Source of the DNA: Paraburkholderia flava
Lineage (GTDB): Bacteria > Pseudomonadota > Gammaproteobacteria > Burkholderiales > Burkholderiaceae
Assembly: GCF_004359985.1 (NCBI RefSeq)
Contig: NZ_SMRO01000002.1
Span: 1,065,135-1,129,134 of the forward strand
Reading direction: 5' to 3'
DNA: 64,000 nt
The position numbers were made by a program, and so were the translations under genes. Under the pieces are notes generated by a model that was given only the letters and a program-made list of their open reading frames with translations, did not search any database and was not told the DNA's origin. Every line of letters begins with the position of its first letter. Position 1 is the stretch's first letter. Positions 1 to 8,834 of this stretch are shown here, one piece after another.

Positions 1-294
1 CCACAGCAGCGCGTTCGTTTCTTCGTGCTCGTGCCGCAGGCTCAGCGTGGCATCGACGGGCGCGTCGAACGCGCCGAAGACCCACGTGCCGCTGCGCTGA
101 CCCAACGGGTCGAAGCTCAGCATGCCGGTGTAGTGATGCGGCATGCCGGGCCCGGCCAGTTGCAGCAGTTCCACCTCGACACGCTGACCCGCGTCGTGCC
201 ATATCCAGCTCACGCGCAGCAGCACGCCGGTGCGGATGGCAACTTCCCACTGGCCGTTACCCTGCGGGATCGGCGGTCGGGTGGATTCGGTCAT
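1..294 (-). CDS. Hypothetical protein, 3' end beyond window; homolog of the neighbouring peptidase's C-terminal domain
   Basis: An open frame runs from an ATG at 294 off the left edge, 98 codons without a stop. A GAGGAG ribosome binding site sits just before the ATG, 30 bp after the stop of the upstream peptidase gene, so the two are probably co-transcribed. The visible protein (about residues 16-90) aligns by eye with the last domain of that peptidase: both have a W-x-x-x-x-R-x-G-V start, an LRV-x-W strand, an LQLAGPG / IAQTAGPG block, a Y-x-x-x-L strand and a G-x-W-x-FGA end. It looks like a small beta-sandwich. Neither a signal peptide nor a catalytic motif is seen, and the function is unknown. 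The ORF finder missed it because it is incomplete. Confidence 0.75.
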   Translation of the reverse strand, partial: MTESTRPPIPQGNGQWEVAIRTGVLLRVSWIWHDAGQRVEVELLQLAGPGMPHHYTGMLSFDPLGQRSGTWVFGAFDAPVDATLSLRHEHEETNALLW

Positions 295-324
295 GAGCGG
301 CTCCTCATCGCTTCAGCGTCGACA

Positions 325-1461
325 TCACGACGATGTGTCGATCGGCCACGTCGCGATGACCTTGTGCACGCCTTCCGCATTCGTCAGCGGATAGGACGCC
401 CACAGGTTCGCCTGCGGCTGCGGATTGTCTTGCGTGCCCGGCACCTGACTGAGCGTGAGCGTCAGCTCGAGCGGTATGCCCGCGCCGAACTGCCAGATGC
501 CCTGCTTGTTCATGCCGGGCGTGCGGCCGAGGACGGCCTGATAGCTTTTCGCGTCACCGGGGCCGGCTGTCTGCGCGATCTTCAACTGAACGCTCGAGCC
601 GTCGCCTTGCGCGGCCCAGTCGACCCGAAGCTGGACGCCGCCGCGTGCTTCGCTTGTCCATGGGCTGATGGTTAGCGGGTTGGGGGGCGTTGGCGTTGGC
701 GTCGGAGTCGGAGTCGGAGTCGGAGTCGGAGTCGGAGTCGGAGTCGGAGTCGGAGTCGGAGTCGGAGTCGGAGTCGGAGTCGGAGTCGGAGTCGGAGTCG
801 GAGTCGGAGTCGGAGTCGGAGTCGGAGTCGGAGTCGGTGCGGACACTTGCGCCAGCCCAGCGTTCCCCGCATCCACCACATCGCTCATACCGTCGACGTC
901 GACATCGCTTTCCGCGAACGGCGAATACTCGGACACGTAGGACGTGTTCTGCCAGTACATCCCCTGCTGATACGTCGTGTCGCTGTACGGCACCGCGTGA
1001 ATCAACCCGTCGTCCGGATCGAACACGCTGACCGTCGCATCGTTCTGGTTGCTGGTGATGCCGATGATCACCACCCAGTGCCCCTCATTGCATGCGAGAT
1101 CCGGGCTGGGATTCGGCAGGGCGGCTCCGACGATCGCGAGCAGCGGATCGCCGATGTTGATCGAGTCGTAGATTTCGGCGGCGGTGGGGAACGCGCGTTC
1201 GTCGGTGTTGTTGTCGAATTGCAGATCGCCGAGCGCAGCGGCTGCGGACTGCTGCACGTTGATGTTGGCATTCGCCGGGGTATTCGTGGCGATCGCCCAC
1301 GCGTTCGCGAACGCCTGGTCGGAACCGTAGGGCGGCGAGGCAGGATTCCCGCGATTGGTGCTGAGGTACCAGTTCGTGATCGAACGTCCCGCGCTTGCCC
1401 AGCACGAGTTGGGCCGCTGCTGGATCGCGTGCGGATAAGGGGTGAGTAGTGCTGCGGGCAT
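325..1461 (-). CDS. Papain-like cysteine peptidase (C39/C70-like) with Pro-Thr linker and C-terminal beta domain
   Basis: 378 residues from the ATG at 1461; the open frame extends further upstream, but that part reads as noise. Near the N terminus is a QQRPNSCWA motif with a candidate catalytic Cys20. About 108 residues on comes GHWVVIIGI with a candidate His, then DPDDG with a candidate Asp/Asn. This arrangement is typical of papain-like AvrRpt2/C39_2 peptidases. A linker of about 24 Pro-Thr pairs, encoded by a 6-bp tandem repeat, leads to a C-terminal domain of about 90 residues shared with the next gene. No signal peptide is visible. It is the third gene of a minus-strand run that diverges from the TOMM biosynthesis genes, so it could process precursor leaders or be a secreted effector; neither role is shown by the sequence. 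Confidence 0.75.
   Translation of the reverse strand: MPAALLTPYPHAIQQRPNSCWASAGRSITNWYLSTNRGNPASPPYGSDQAFANAWAIATNTPANANINVQQSAAAALGDLQFDNNTDERAFPTAAEIYDSINIGDPLLAIVGAALPNPSPDLACNEGHWVVIIGITSNQNDATVSVFDPDDGLIHAVPYSDTTYQQGMYWQNTSYVSEYSPFAESDVDVDGMSDVVDAGNAGLAQVSAPTPTPTPTPTPTPTPTPTPTPTPTPTPTPTPTPTPTPTPTPTPTPTPTPTPPNPLTISPWTSEARGGVQLRVDWAAQGDGSSVQLKIAQTAGPGDAKSYQAVLGRTPGMNKQGIWQFGAGIPLELTLTLSQVPGTQDNPQPQANLWASYPLTNAEGVHKVIATWPIDTSS
701..832. repeat. 22 perfect copies of a 6-bp tandem repeat encoding a Pro-Thr linker
   Basis: GTCGGA is repeated 22 times without interruption on the plus strand. On the minus strand it encodes alternating Pro and Thr inside the cysteine peptidase. Because the unit is a multiple of three, slippage would change linker length without breaking the frame. 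The long open frames in the other five frames here (Gly-Val, Ser-Glu, Arg-Leu repeats) are artefacts of the repeat. Confidence 0.97.
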
Positions 1462-1516
1462 GACTGACCTCGAGTGGAATGACGTAACGGTTGACGAAAA
1501 GGCGTTGGCTCCGGCT

Positions 1517-2089
1517 TCACGCATCCGGCGGATGCCACGGTTCGATGACCGGAAACCCGCCTGCTTCTGCCGGTGCCGCGATGGCCCACGCCCCCTCCAC
1601 TGCGGGCAGCCGTTGCTGCGCGCTGAGGCCATCGAGCACGACCACCAGATCGAGCGGCGCATACGCAATCCTTAGCGCGCGACCCGGCGCGACGAATCCC
1701 GCGAGACGGTACGGACTGTCGAGATAGCGCGCGACGAAATCGATGCTTCCGCTGCTCTCGTTGTGCACGTGCAGTCCGGGCGCGGCGGCTTGCGGACTCG
1801 CATCGAGCGTGAACATGCGCGCGCCGCTCTGCGACACGAGACGCGCGGCGATCGAGCAGGACGAATTCACGTCGGTCGCGGCGCTGTGATACGCGACCTG
1901 GGTCGCGTGCTCGATGACGCGCGCATCGAACGTCAACCGTTGCGGGGCGAAAGCGGGGGCGAGCGTAGCGCCCATCGGCGTGACCCACACGTCCCAGATC
2001 ATGTGATTCGCGCAGGACAGCCGCACACGTGCCATCCGTCCAGTGCGATTGGCGATGTGCAGCATGCGGTTGGATGCGGGAGCGTTCAT
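1517..2089 (-). CDS. Hypothetical protein in the TOMM-adjacent divergent run
   Basis: About 190 residues from the ATG at 2089; a GTG at 2110 is an alternative start, and neither has a clear ribosome binding site. I do not recognise the family. The protein has no signal peptide or membrane segment and is rich in short hydrophobic strands (for example ARVRLSCANHMIWDVWV and SIDFVARYLDSPYRLAGF), suggesting a beta-sandwich. It lies 55 bp upstream of the cysteine peptidase start and 100 bp downstream of another unknown gene on the same strand. A role connected with the peptidase or the peptide locus is inferred from position only. Confidence 0.65.
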   Translation of the reverse strand: MNAPASNRMLHIANRTGRMARVRLSCANHMIWDVWVTPMGATLAPAFAPQRLTFDARVIEHATQVAYHSAATDVNSSCSIAARLVSQSGARMFTLDASPQAAAPGLHVHNESSGSIDFVARYLDSPYRLAGFVAPGRALRIAYAPLDLVVVLDGLSAQQRLPAVEGAWAIAAPAEAGGFPVIEPWHPPDA

Positions 2090-2189
2090 GGTGTCGGGTG
2101 CGATGAGCACGGGAAGGGAGCCGTCGCTCGCGAGCCGGGCACCGTGCGCGCCACGCGCCGTGTGCCCGGTCGCAACTCGGGTGTGACTA

Positions 2190-2738
2190 TTACGACGCGG
2201 TGAGCGTGAAGTAGCCCGACTCGAGATCGGTGTTGTCGAGTTGCGCCGTGATCACGGCGTTCGGATTGTTGGTCTGCGTGGTGTCCGTCGTGACACCGTT
2301 GACCACCGCGTACATCGAGTACGTGCTGCCGATCTGCAGCGTCTTCACGAGGAACGAGTTCTGCACGACGACGTTCTGCAGCAGCACGCCGTTCTTCGAG
2401 ATCGAGAACGTGACCGGGTTGATCGTGGTCTTCTGGAACACCATCTGGTCGGCGGAGTTGCTCGCTTCGACCTTCATTTCGAAGTCGTACGTGCCTTGTT
2501 TGTTGTTCTGCTTGACCTGCGCGACGAAGCCCATCGCACCCGACACGGTCGCCGGCGCGGACGTGTACGTGTTGCCTTCGAGGATCGTGGTGGCCGTCAC
2601 CTGGTAGGTGTCGTCCGACGGAACCTGCAGTTGCGCGTTCGGCGCAATGCCGGGCAGACGGGCGACGACCTGCTCGCCCTTGAACACGACGAACTGGGCG
2701 ATGTACGGAGTCGTGTTGAGAAAAGTAAGTGCGCTCAT
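2190..2738 (-). CDS. Hypothetical beta-rich protein, first gene of the divergent run
   Basis: 182 residues from the ATG at 2738, chosen because GAGG lies at the right distance before it; the open frame begins 12 codons earlier without such a site. Family not recognised. The sequence is rich in Val, Thr, Gln and Asn with repeated short strands and only one conserved-looking hydrophobic start (SALTFLNTTPYIAQFVVF). It has no cysteines, signal peptide or transmembrane segment. The composition resembles a cytosolic or surface beta-sandwich. It opens the minus-strand run that faces the FHA/TOMM genes across a 617-bp gap, so it is probably co-regulated with them. Confidence 0.7.
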   Translation of the reverse strand: MSALTFLNTTPYIAQFVVFKGEQVVARLPGIAPNAQLQVPSDDTYQVTATTILEGNTYTSAPATVSGAMGFVAQVKQNNKQGTYDFEMKVEASNSADQMVFQKTTINPVTFSISKNGVLLQNVVVQNSFLVKTLQIGSTYSMYAVVNGVTTDTTQTNNPNAVITAQLDNTDLESGYFTLTAS

Positions 2739-3355
2739 TTTGAAATCCTCAAGAAAAAAATCGGGTTTGGACATCGAGGTGGACGGCGGACCGGTTTCGT
2801 TCAGGCACGCGTTCGCCTCTCCCCGAAATTCGAAAAAAATGGGCGATGCGCGTACTCGAACGAAGACTCAGAGAAAGAGCGTTCGTGGCCGATCGACGGC
2901 ATTAAAAAAATCGCTGCCGACAACCTCCCTGGTCACGAAATGTTGCCTGTCGTTCTGAGTGAGTTCATGGTGCTGCGAAGGGGGGGCACCATCAATTACA
3001 GGCCATTACACCTGGGGCGATTCGCTATGCCGGAGAAAGCGCTAATGCGGAAGCACGGAATCGTTGCGCTGTCATGTCCACAGCGCATTCGTCGATGCCA
3101 GACAAATGAAAATGACGGAAATTCTTGCCGTTTGCACACGCTGCGAAGCGATGCCGCGATGAGCGCTTGCACAGGTATTTGACCTCGGGCACTATTGGCC
3201 TCCAATCTGGAAATGCGAATGAAAAAGAGCCGCGCATAGACACGCGGGTTCTGAATGGCAACGATAAAAAAATGGCGAGCGGACCACTCGCCGGATCGGT
3301 TGCTTCACTGGCAATGATGTAAGCCGGTAAAGAACGAATTTAAGAAGGTGTGGCA
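2739..3355. other. Divergent intergenic region of the TOMM locus
   Basis: 617 bp between the unknown minus-strand gene and the FHA gene. It is clearly more A/T-rich than the flanks, with several runs of six to seven A and one run of seven G. Open frames crossing it have no ribosome binding sites and look like chance. It probably carries both divergent promoters, but I cannot point to convincing -35/-10 pairs. A minus-strand terminator-like hairpin lies near 3266-3292. Confidence 0.6.
3266..3292 (-). terminator. Terminator-like hairpin facing the minus strand, upstream of the FHA gene
   Basis: Arms GGCGAG (3274-3279) and CTCGCC (3287-3292) with a 7-base loop. On the minus strand they are followed within one base by seven T. 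The stem is short (6 bp). No annotated minus-strand gene lies immediately to its right, so it would stop antisense transcription out of the FHA gene or an unrecognised small transcript. Confidence 0.4.
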
Positions 3356-4369
3356 ATGGCGACACTTGAAAACAGCTTTACGGGGGAATCCTGTCTGCTA
3401 CGTGCGCATCACGTATTCGGACGGGACGGCGGACGCTGCGACACAGTGATTGCAGATCCGTACGTATCCAGAATGCATGCGCACATCCGCTGGGCAGGCG
3501 GGCGCTGGGAATTACACGATCACAGCAGCAACGGCACGCTGGTGTCCGGCACCCTCGTGCGTGACGGCGAGCGCGTGGTGCTGCAGCAGGGCGATCTGAT
3601 TCACTTCAGCAAGGCGAGCGCGATGCACTGGCGGGTCGGCGAACTGGGAGACCCCGCCGACATGCTGTGGCCGCTGCGCGCTCCCGCCGGACCGATTCTT
3701 CTCGACACTGCACACGTGCTGCCCGGCGATACGACGCCGGCCGTCACCGTCGTGCGCTCCGCCGACGGCGACTGGCTATGCGACGACATGCCGACGATGC
3801 GCGTGCTGCGCGACGGCGACGAAGTCGTGTCGGGGCCGCTCGCATGGCGTCTCGTACTCGCATACGGACGTCATTCGACGCTCGCGATGCCCGAACCGTC
3901 CGACCTGTCCGAACGCTTGCAGCAGATCGACTTCACTGTAAGCCGCGACGAGGAACATGTCCGCGCGGTGCTGCATACGCGCGGCGGGATGACCGATCTC
4001 GGCGAACGCGCGCATCACTACTGCATCGTGACGCTCGCGCGGCTGCGTTTCACGGATGCGCGGGCCGGTTATGACGCAGCGTCGCAAGGCTGGATCGATC
4101 TCGAAGTGCTCGCACGGATGCTCGGCAACGACGTGTCGCACGTGAACGTGCAGATCCATCGGGCGCGCGCGCAGATCGGTGCATTGCTGTCGCCGGGTAG
4201 CGGACAACTGGTCGAGCGCCGGCGCGGCAGCGTGCGATTCGGCTCGACAGGGTTTCGCGTGTTTCGCGGCGAGATGCTCGAATGCCAGTCTGCGCCGGCC
4301 GCGCAGGTCGATTACACGCTGTACCGGCCGGTCCCGGCGGTCACGCGGTCGTCGTTGCACATCGGCTGA
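3356..4369 (+). CDS. FHA-domain protein with C-terminal winged-helix-like domain (TOMM locus)
   Basis: 337 residues from the ATG at 3356, preceded by AGAAGG at good spacing; a GTG at 3350 is less likely. Residues about 17-85 form a forkhead-associated domain: a GRDGGRCD start, SRMHAHI, and HSSNGTLVSG with the Asn-Gly pair that reads phosphothreonine. The C-terminal third (about 205-320) holds predicted helices and a strand pair resembling a winged-helix DNA-binding domain, so it may be a phospho-responsive regulator. The next gene encodes a Ser/Thr kinase starting 8 bp downstream, making it the obvious partner: the FHA domain could read phosphorylation by that kinase. First gene of the plus-strand TOMM run. 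Confidence 0.85.
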   Translation: MATLENSFTGESCLLRAHHVFGRDGGRCDTVIADPYVSRMHAHIRWAGGRWELHDHSSNGTLVSGTLVRDGERVVLQQGDLIHFSKASAMHWRVGELGDPADMLWPLRAPAGPILLDTAHVLPGDTTPAVTVVRSADGDWLCDDMPTMRVLRDGDEVVSGPLAWRLVLAYGRHSTLAMPEPSDLSERLQQIDFTVSRDEEHVRAVLHTRGGMTDLGERAHHYCIVTLARLRFTDARAGYDAASQGWIDLEVLARMLGNDVSHVNVQIHRARAQIGALLSPGSGQLVERRRGSVRFGSTGFRVFRGEMLECQSAPAAQVDYTLYRPVPAVTRSSLHIG

Positions 4370-4377
4370 GCGAGATC

Positions 4378-7300
4378 GTGACGGCGGTGTCTTCATCGGT
4401 TTCTGCTTCGGTCGCGCCCGTATCGACGTTGTCTGTTCTCACGGGCATGCGTCTGCCCGGCGATCCGCGCGCTCATCGCTATCAACCCGGTGCACTGCTC
4501 GGCGAAGGCGCGAGCGGGTCGATCTATCGAGCGGTCTGCATCGAGACCGGGCAGACCGTCGCGGTTAAGCTGCTGCGCGAAGACGCGACGCAACCCGACG
4601 AAGCACGCCGACGTCTGCGTGCGCGCTTCGAGCGCGAGATGCTGTTGTGCGAGCGGCTGCATCATCCAAACGTCGTCGCGCTGCTCGATCGCGGCGAGAC
4701 GCCTGACGGCAACCTGTTCGCTGTTTTCGAGTTCGTGCCGGGACACACGCTGCGCGATCTGCTGCGCGCCGACGGCGCATTGCCGGCGGTCACGACCGGG
4801 CTGCTGATGGCGCAGGTGCTCGACGGCCTCGCGAGCGCGCATCGTGCGGGCGTCGTGCATCGCGATCTGAAGCCGAGCAACGTGATGGTCACGACGATCG
4901 ACGGCGTGCCGCACGCGAAAATTCTCGACTTCGGCATTGGCGTCCTGCTGCCCGACGTGCGGCGCGTCGACGAGCACACGCTGACGCAGATGAACGACGT
5001 GCTCGGCACGCCGCAATACTGCGCGCCCGAGCAGTTGCGCAACGAAACGCCGACCCTCGCGAGCGATCTGTACGCGTGGGGGCTGATGGTCATCGAATGT
5101 CTGACCGGCCACGCGGTGATGCAGGGCGCGAGCATCGCGGAAATTCTCTACCAGCAGTTGAGTCCGGTCGACGTCGCGCTGCCGCCGGCGATCGCAGCGC
5201 ATCCGCTCGGTACGGTGTTGCGTCTTGCGCTGAACAAGGATCCACGGCAACGCGCCGGATCGGCGACCGAACTGCTCGAGCGGTTTCGCGAGATTCATTT
5301 TCCGGCGCTGGTCGGCGAGTTCGACTACAAACCGTCGCGGCGCAATCTGTCGTCGGGTGCTGCGACGTCCGCGCGTTTCAGCACACCGGATGCAGTCGCT
5401 GCCGCCACGCAAAGCGGCGAGCGCAGACAGGTCACCGCGTTGTGTTGCAGCGTCACGATCACGGGCGCGGTCGATAGCACGGCGGATGCCGCGACTCCCG
5501 ACGCGCTCGACGCGTACGAAGCGCAATGGCTGACGCGTTGCACCGACATCGCGGTCCGCTACGGTGGCCAGGTGGCAGGCACGCTCGGCGACACGCTGCT
5601 GTTCTACTTCGGCTATCCGGACGGGATCGATCGCGCCGCACGTCGCGCGGCGCGTGCCGCGTTCGACATCGTGCGCACGGCAAGCGCCGCGTCCGCGCCA
5701 CAATCCGATGCGGACGACAGTGTGCAACCTGTACCGCAGTGGCACGTCGAGATCGCCGCGACGCTGCACGTCGGCACGCTGTTGTCGCAGACGTCGGCGC
5801 GACCGGTGGGTGCGATGACCGGCGAAGCAGTGCGGCTACTGCGCCACGCGCAACCCGGACAGATCCTGCTGAGCGACGATGCGCGCCGCTCGCTCGAACG
5901 CTACGTCGATTACGCGCCGACGTCGTTGCAGTTCGCCACTGCGGGCGCGTCGCCGCGGCCGGTCCATGCGCTGCTCGGCGAACGTCACGAACACGTGCAG
6001 TTCGATTCGCTCGATCACGGCGCGAGCGTGCCGATGATCGGTCGCGATCGCGAGCGCGGCACGTTGATTCGCGACTGGCACGCGTTTGTCGAAGCGCAGT
6101 TGACAGGCACAGCGAACAAACGTCCCGATGCACGGCTGGTCGTCGGCGAAGCCGGCATCGGCAAGTCGCGTCTCGTGCATGAACTGTGCGAAGCGGTGCG
6201 CACGGAACGTCATGCGTTCGCGAGTTGCACGTGCCTGCCCGAGCAGATGAATCACGCGCTGTTTCCGGTGCTGCGTTTTGTCGAGTCGCACTGGCAGATC
6301 GATACCGACGGATCGCCCGATGCCGCGCTCGCCGTGCTCGACCGGATGCTCGCGCCGCTAGACTGCGATCATGCAGCGGCGCGCGCGACGCTGGCCGCGT
6401 GGCTCGGCATCGACAGCAGCGGTAGGGCGAATGCGGCCGCGCTGCGCTGGTCGGGCGCGCGTCAGCAGCAGATGCTGTTCGACGTGCTGCGTCAGCTGCT
6501 GGCGTCGATCGGCGGCGGGGCGCCGGTGCTGCTGGCGATCGAGGACGTGCAGTGGATCGATCGCGCGACCGTCGACTTTCTCGACACGTTGCGCCGTCAT
6601 CCCGACACCACGCCGGTCTGGGTCGTGCTTACGTCTCGTCCCGAGAATCTCGCGCGCTGGCGTGGCGTCGCGACGCGGCTGATGCTGCGTCGACTGTCGC
6701 GCGACGATGCGCGACAGTTGATCGCTGCGCTGTTCGCACACGACGACGTCGATCCTGCCTCGCTCGATTTTCTGGCGCAGCGTACGGCCGGCATTCCGCT
6801 GTTCGCCGAGGAGATCATCCGTGAGCTGGTGGCGAGCGGCGCGACAACGGAGCCGGGTCGTCCGCTGGCGAGCGTCGCATCGTCCGCGCATTACCCGTTG
6901 CCGGGCAGTCTGCGCGACATGCTGGAGCTGTCGTTCGAACGTGTCGACGGCGCGCGCGATACCGCGCAGCTTGCCGCGACGATCGGTCTCGAAGTGGACG
7001 CGCAACTGCTGGCGGCTGCGTCGCCGCACGATGCGGCGGTGCTCGACGAGCATCTGCGGCGGCTGCTCGAAGCGCGGGTCGTCTACGCGCGGCATCGGTT
7101 GGGCGGGGTGTCGTATGCATTCCGTCACGCGTTGATTCGCGACGCCGCGTATGGATCGATGCCCGCGAAACTCTGTCGCGGCAATCACGAGCGCGTCGCG
7201 CGGGCACTCGTCGCGGAAGCCGGCGACGCCGCGCGGATCGCCGATCATTTCGCCTCGGCGAGCCTGCATGCCGATGCCGTGCAGCACGGTCTGCAGGCGG

Positions 7301-8472
7301 CGCGTCGCGCGCTCGAACGCGCGCTGCACGACGATGCGATCCGCTACGCGGAAGCGGTACGCACGTGGCTCGAGCACTGCCGTCACGCGGACCGCGAACA
7401 GGACGCGGCACGCGCCGATCTCACGCTTACGCATGCACGGATGGCCCGCTTCGGCTGGGCCGATCCGGAGGTGCGCGTACATGCGGAGCGGTTGCTTCAT
7501 CGTGTCGACGGTCCCGGCGGACTCGGCGACGCGCGCCTCGCCGCGAGCGCACTGTGGACGCTCGCGACCTACCACCATGTCGCGAGCGATCGCGCAGCGG
7601 TGCGCCATATTGCCGGGCAACTGCTCGACCTCGCGGATACATGCGGCGACGACAGCATCGGCGTCGCCGCGCACGCGATGCATGGGATGAGCCTGTGGAT
7701 CGACGGGCATTACGCGCGTGCGCGCATCGCGCTGCAGACCGCACTCGATCGCTACGACGTGCGGCGCGACGGCGGCCACTCGCGGATGTTCGGACTCGAC
7801 ATTCGCGCGTGGTCGATGGCCGCGCTCGCGAGCGTGATGTGGGTGATGGAAGACGGCGCGGACGCGGCACTGGAGAAGGCACGCGAAGCGGTCTACAGCG
7901 CGACCTGCGGCGATCATCTGCCGACGCTCGGCGTCACGCTGATGTACCTCGCGAGAATGCAGCAATGCGCAGGCGACCGCGAAGGCGCACGCGTGACGTC
8001 GGGCACGATCCTGCGGCTGTCGCGCATCTACGGGCTGAACGCAGTCGAGCGCTACGCGGCGATCGTCCATGCATGGTGCGACGGCGACCGCGACGCGGCC
8101 GTCGCGCACGTCGACGCGCTGCGTCGCTCGGGCTGCCAGCTGGGACTCACGTACTACGCGTCGCTGGTCGCGGAGATCGACGCGATGCACGGCGACCGCG
8201 CGGCTGCGCTAGCCGGTATCGATGCGTGTCTCGCGCTGTGCGACACACTCGACGAACGTTATTACGAAGCCGAACTGCTGCTGAAGAAAGTCCGCTATCT
8301 GCCGGATGCGGACGACGGCAGCGACCAGGCCGAAGCCATTGCGCTATACCGTCGCGCGCTGTCCCTCGCGGGACCGGCGGCGATGGTTCGCGTCAGCCAG
8401 AAAGCGCAGGATGAACTGCGACGATTGCAGTACACCGTTCAACCCCTCCTATCGGAGAGCATCGATGAGTGA
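4378..8472 (+). CDS. TOMM-system Ser/Thr kinase / class III cyclase / AAA-type ATPase fusion protein
   Basis: About 1,364 residues from the GTG at 4378, 8 bp after the FHA stop; an ATG at 4447 is an alternative. Order: protein kinase (about 35-300; glycine loop LGEGASGS near 41, catalytic Lys64, HRDLKPSN with Asp163, DFG at 184, GTPQYCAPEQ), nucleotide cyclase-like domain (about 350-480), then an ATPase module (Walker A GEAGIGKS near 590, Walker B LLAIEDVQW near 719) and a long helical repeat tail. The layout matches the TOMM kinase/cyclase fusion family described beside thiazole/oxazole peptide genes. Oddity: the first metal-binding Asp of the cyclase appears replaced by Ser358 (CCSV where CD-hydrophobic is usual), although GD at 404-405 is kept, so cyclase activity is doubtful. 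The last 8 bases overlap the first precursor gene. Confidence 0.9.
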   Translation: MTAVSSSVSASVAPVSTLSVLTGMRLPGDPRAHRYQPGALLGEGASGSIYRAVCIETGQTVAVKLLREDATQPDEARRRLRARFEREMLLCERLHHPNVVALLDRGETPDGNLFAVFEFVPGHTLRDLLRADGALPAVTTGLLMAQVLDGLASAHRAGVVHRDLKPSNVMVTTIDGVPHAKILDFGIGVLLPDVRRVDEHTLTQMNDVLGTPQYCAPEQLRNETPTLASDLYAWGLMVIECLTGHAVMQGASIAEILYQQLSPVDVALPPAIAAHPLGTVLRLALNKDPRQRAGSATELLERFREIHFPALVGEFDYKPSRRNLSSGAATSARFSTPDAVAAATQSGERRQVTALCCSVTITGAVDSTADAATPDALDAYEAQWLTRCTDIAVRYGGQVAGTLGDTLLFYFGYPDGIDRAARRAARAAFDIVRTASAASAPQSDADDSVQPVPQWHVEIAATLHVGTLLSQTSARPVGAMTGEAVRLLRHAQPGQILLSDDARRSLERYVDYAPTSLQFATAGASPRPVHALLGERHEHVQFDSLDHGASVPMIGRDRERGTLIRDWHAFVEAQLTGTANKRPDARLVVGEAGIGKSRLVHELCEAVRTERHAFASCTCLPEQMNHALFPVLRFVESHWQIDTDGSPDAALAVLDRMLAPLDCDHAAARATLAAWLGIDSSGRANAAALRWSGARQQQMLFDVLRQLLASIGGGAPVLLAIEDVQWIDRATVDFLDTLRRHPDTTPVWVVLTSRPENLARWRGVATRLMLRRLSRDDARQLIAALFAHDDVDPASLDFLAQRTAGIPLFAEEIIRELVASGATTEPGRPLASVASSAHYPLPGSLRDMLELSFERVDGARDTAQLAATIGLEVDAQLLAAASPHDAAVLDEHLRRLLEARVVYARHRLGGVSYAFRHALIRDAAYGSMPAKLCRGNHERVARALVAEAGDAARIADHFASASLHADAVQHGLQAARRALERALHDDAIRYAEAVRTWLEHCRHADREQDAARADLTLTHARMARFGWADPEVRVHAERLLHRVDGPGGLGDARLAASALWTLATYHHVASDRAAVRHIAGQLLDLADTCGDDSIGVAAHAMHGMSLWIDGHYARARIALQTALDRYDVRRDGGHSRMFGLDIRAWSMAALASVMWVMEDGADAALEKAREAVYSATCGDHLPTLGVTLMYLARMQQCAGDREGARVTSGTILRLSRIYGLNAVERYAAIVHAWCDGDRDAAVAHVDALRRSGCQLGLTYYASLVAEIDAMHGDRAAALAGIDACLALCDTLDERYYEAELLLKKVRYLPDADDGSDQAEAIALYRRALSLAGPAAMVRVSQKAQDELRRLQYTVQPLLSESIDE

Positions 8473-8827
8473 TCTGAGTGAGCTTGGCAGTTTCCCGACC
8501 TACGACGAATTTCTCGAGTACCGCGCCGTGATCGTTCAGGCGATCGCGGCGGCATGGCACGACCCGGCGTTTCTCGAGCAGTTGATCGCCCATCCGAAAG
8601 CCGCGCTGCAGGAACGCTTCGGCTATCACTATCCGCTGAATCTCGCGCTGAAAGTGCATGCCGACAGTGCAACGTGGTCGCCGCCGACCAACGGCGGCTG
8701 GATCACGAAAGAGAACAATGCGCTCCAACTGATGCTGCCGCCCGCACCGGAGCAGCAGGACCAGTACGCGATCGCGCTCGCGGCGTACAACGCGAAGCAC
8801 ATCAACATCCTTAGCTGCGAAGAGTGA
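8465..8827 (+). CDS. TOMM precursor peptide 1 (BMA_0021/0022-type pair)
   Basis: 120 residues; the ATG at 8465 overlaps the kinase stop by 8 bp and is preceded by CGGAGAG. A helical acidic N-terminal part (YDEFLEYRAVIVQAIAAAWHDPAF, then LIAHPKAALQERFGY) resembles the nitrile-hydratase-like leader used by RiPP precursors. The tail ends in NILSCEE, with the only cysteine at residue 118 next to Ser117. Such C-terminal Cys/Ser residues are the expected substrates of the YcaO enzyme encoded downstream. There is no Gly-Gly cleavage motif before the tail. Paralog of the following gene; the paired arrangement matches the 'two-chain TOMM' family of Burkholderia as I remember it. Confidence 0.88.
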   Translation: MSDLSELGSFPTYDEFLEYRAVIVQAIAAAWHDPAFLEQLIAHPKAALQERFGYHYPLNLALKVHADSATWSPPTNGGWITKENNALQLMLPPAPEQQDQYAIALAAYNAKHINILSCEE

Positions 8828-8834
8828 GGCTCAC

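Noticed and set aside
668..1031. Open frames coding Gly-Val or Ser-Glu repeats on the plus strand
   Set aside because: They are other frames of the hexamer repeat inside the peptidase gene and have no gene-like ends.
2241..3182. A 313-codon plus-strand frame across the gene at 2190-2738 and the intergenic region
   Set aside because: Composition is Arg/His/Asp-rich as in antisense shadows; no ribosome binding site; overlaps a better gene.
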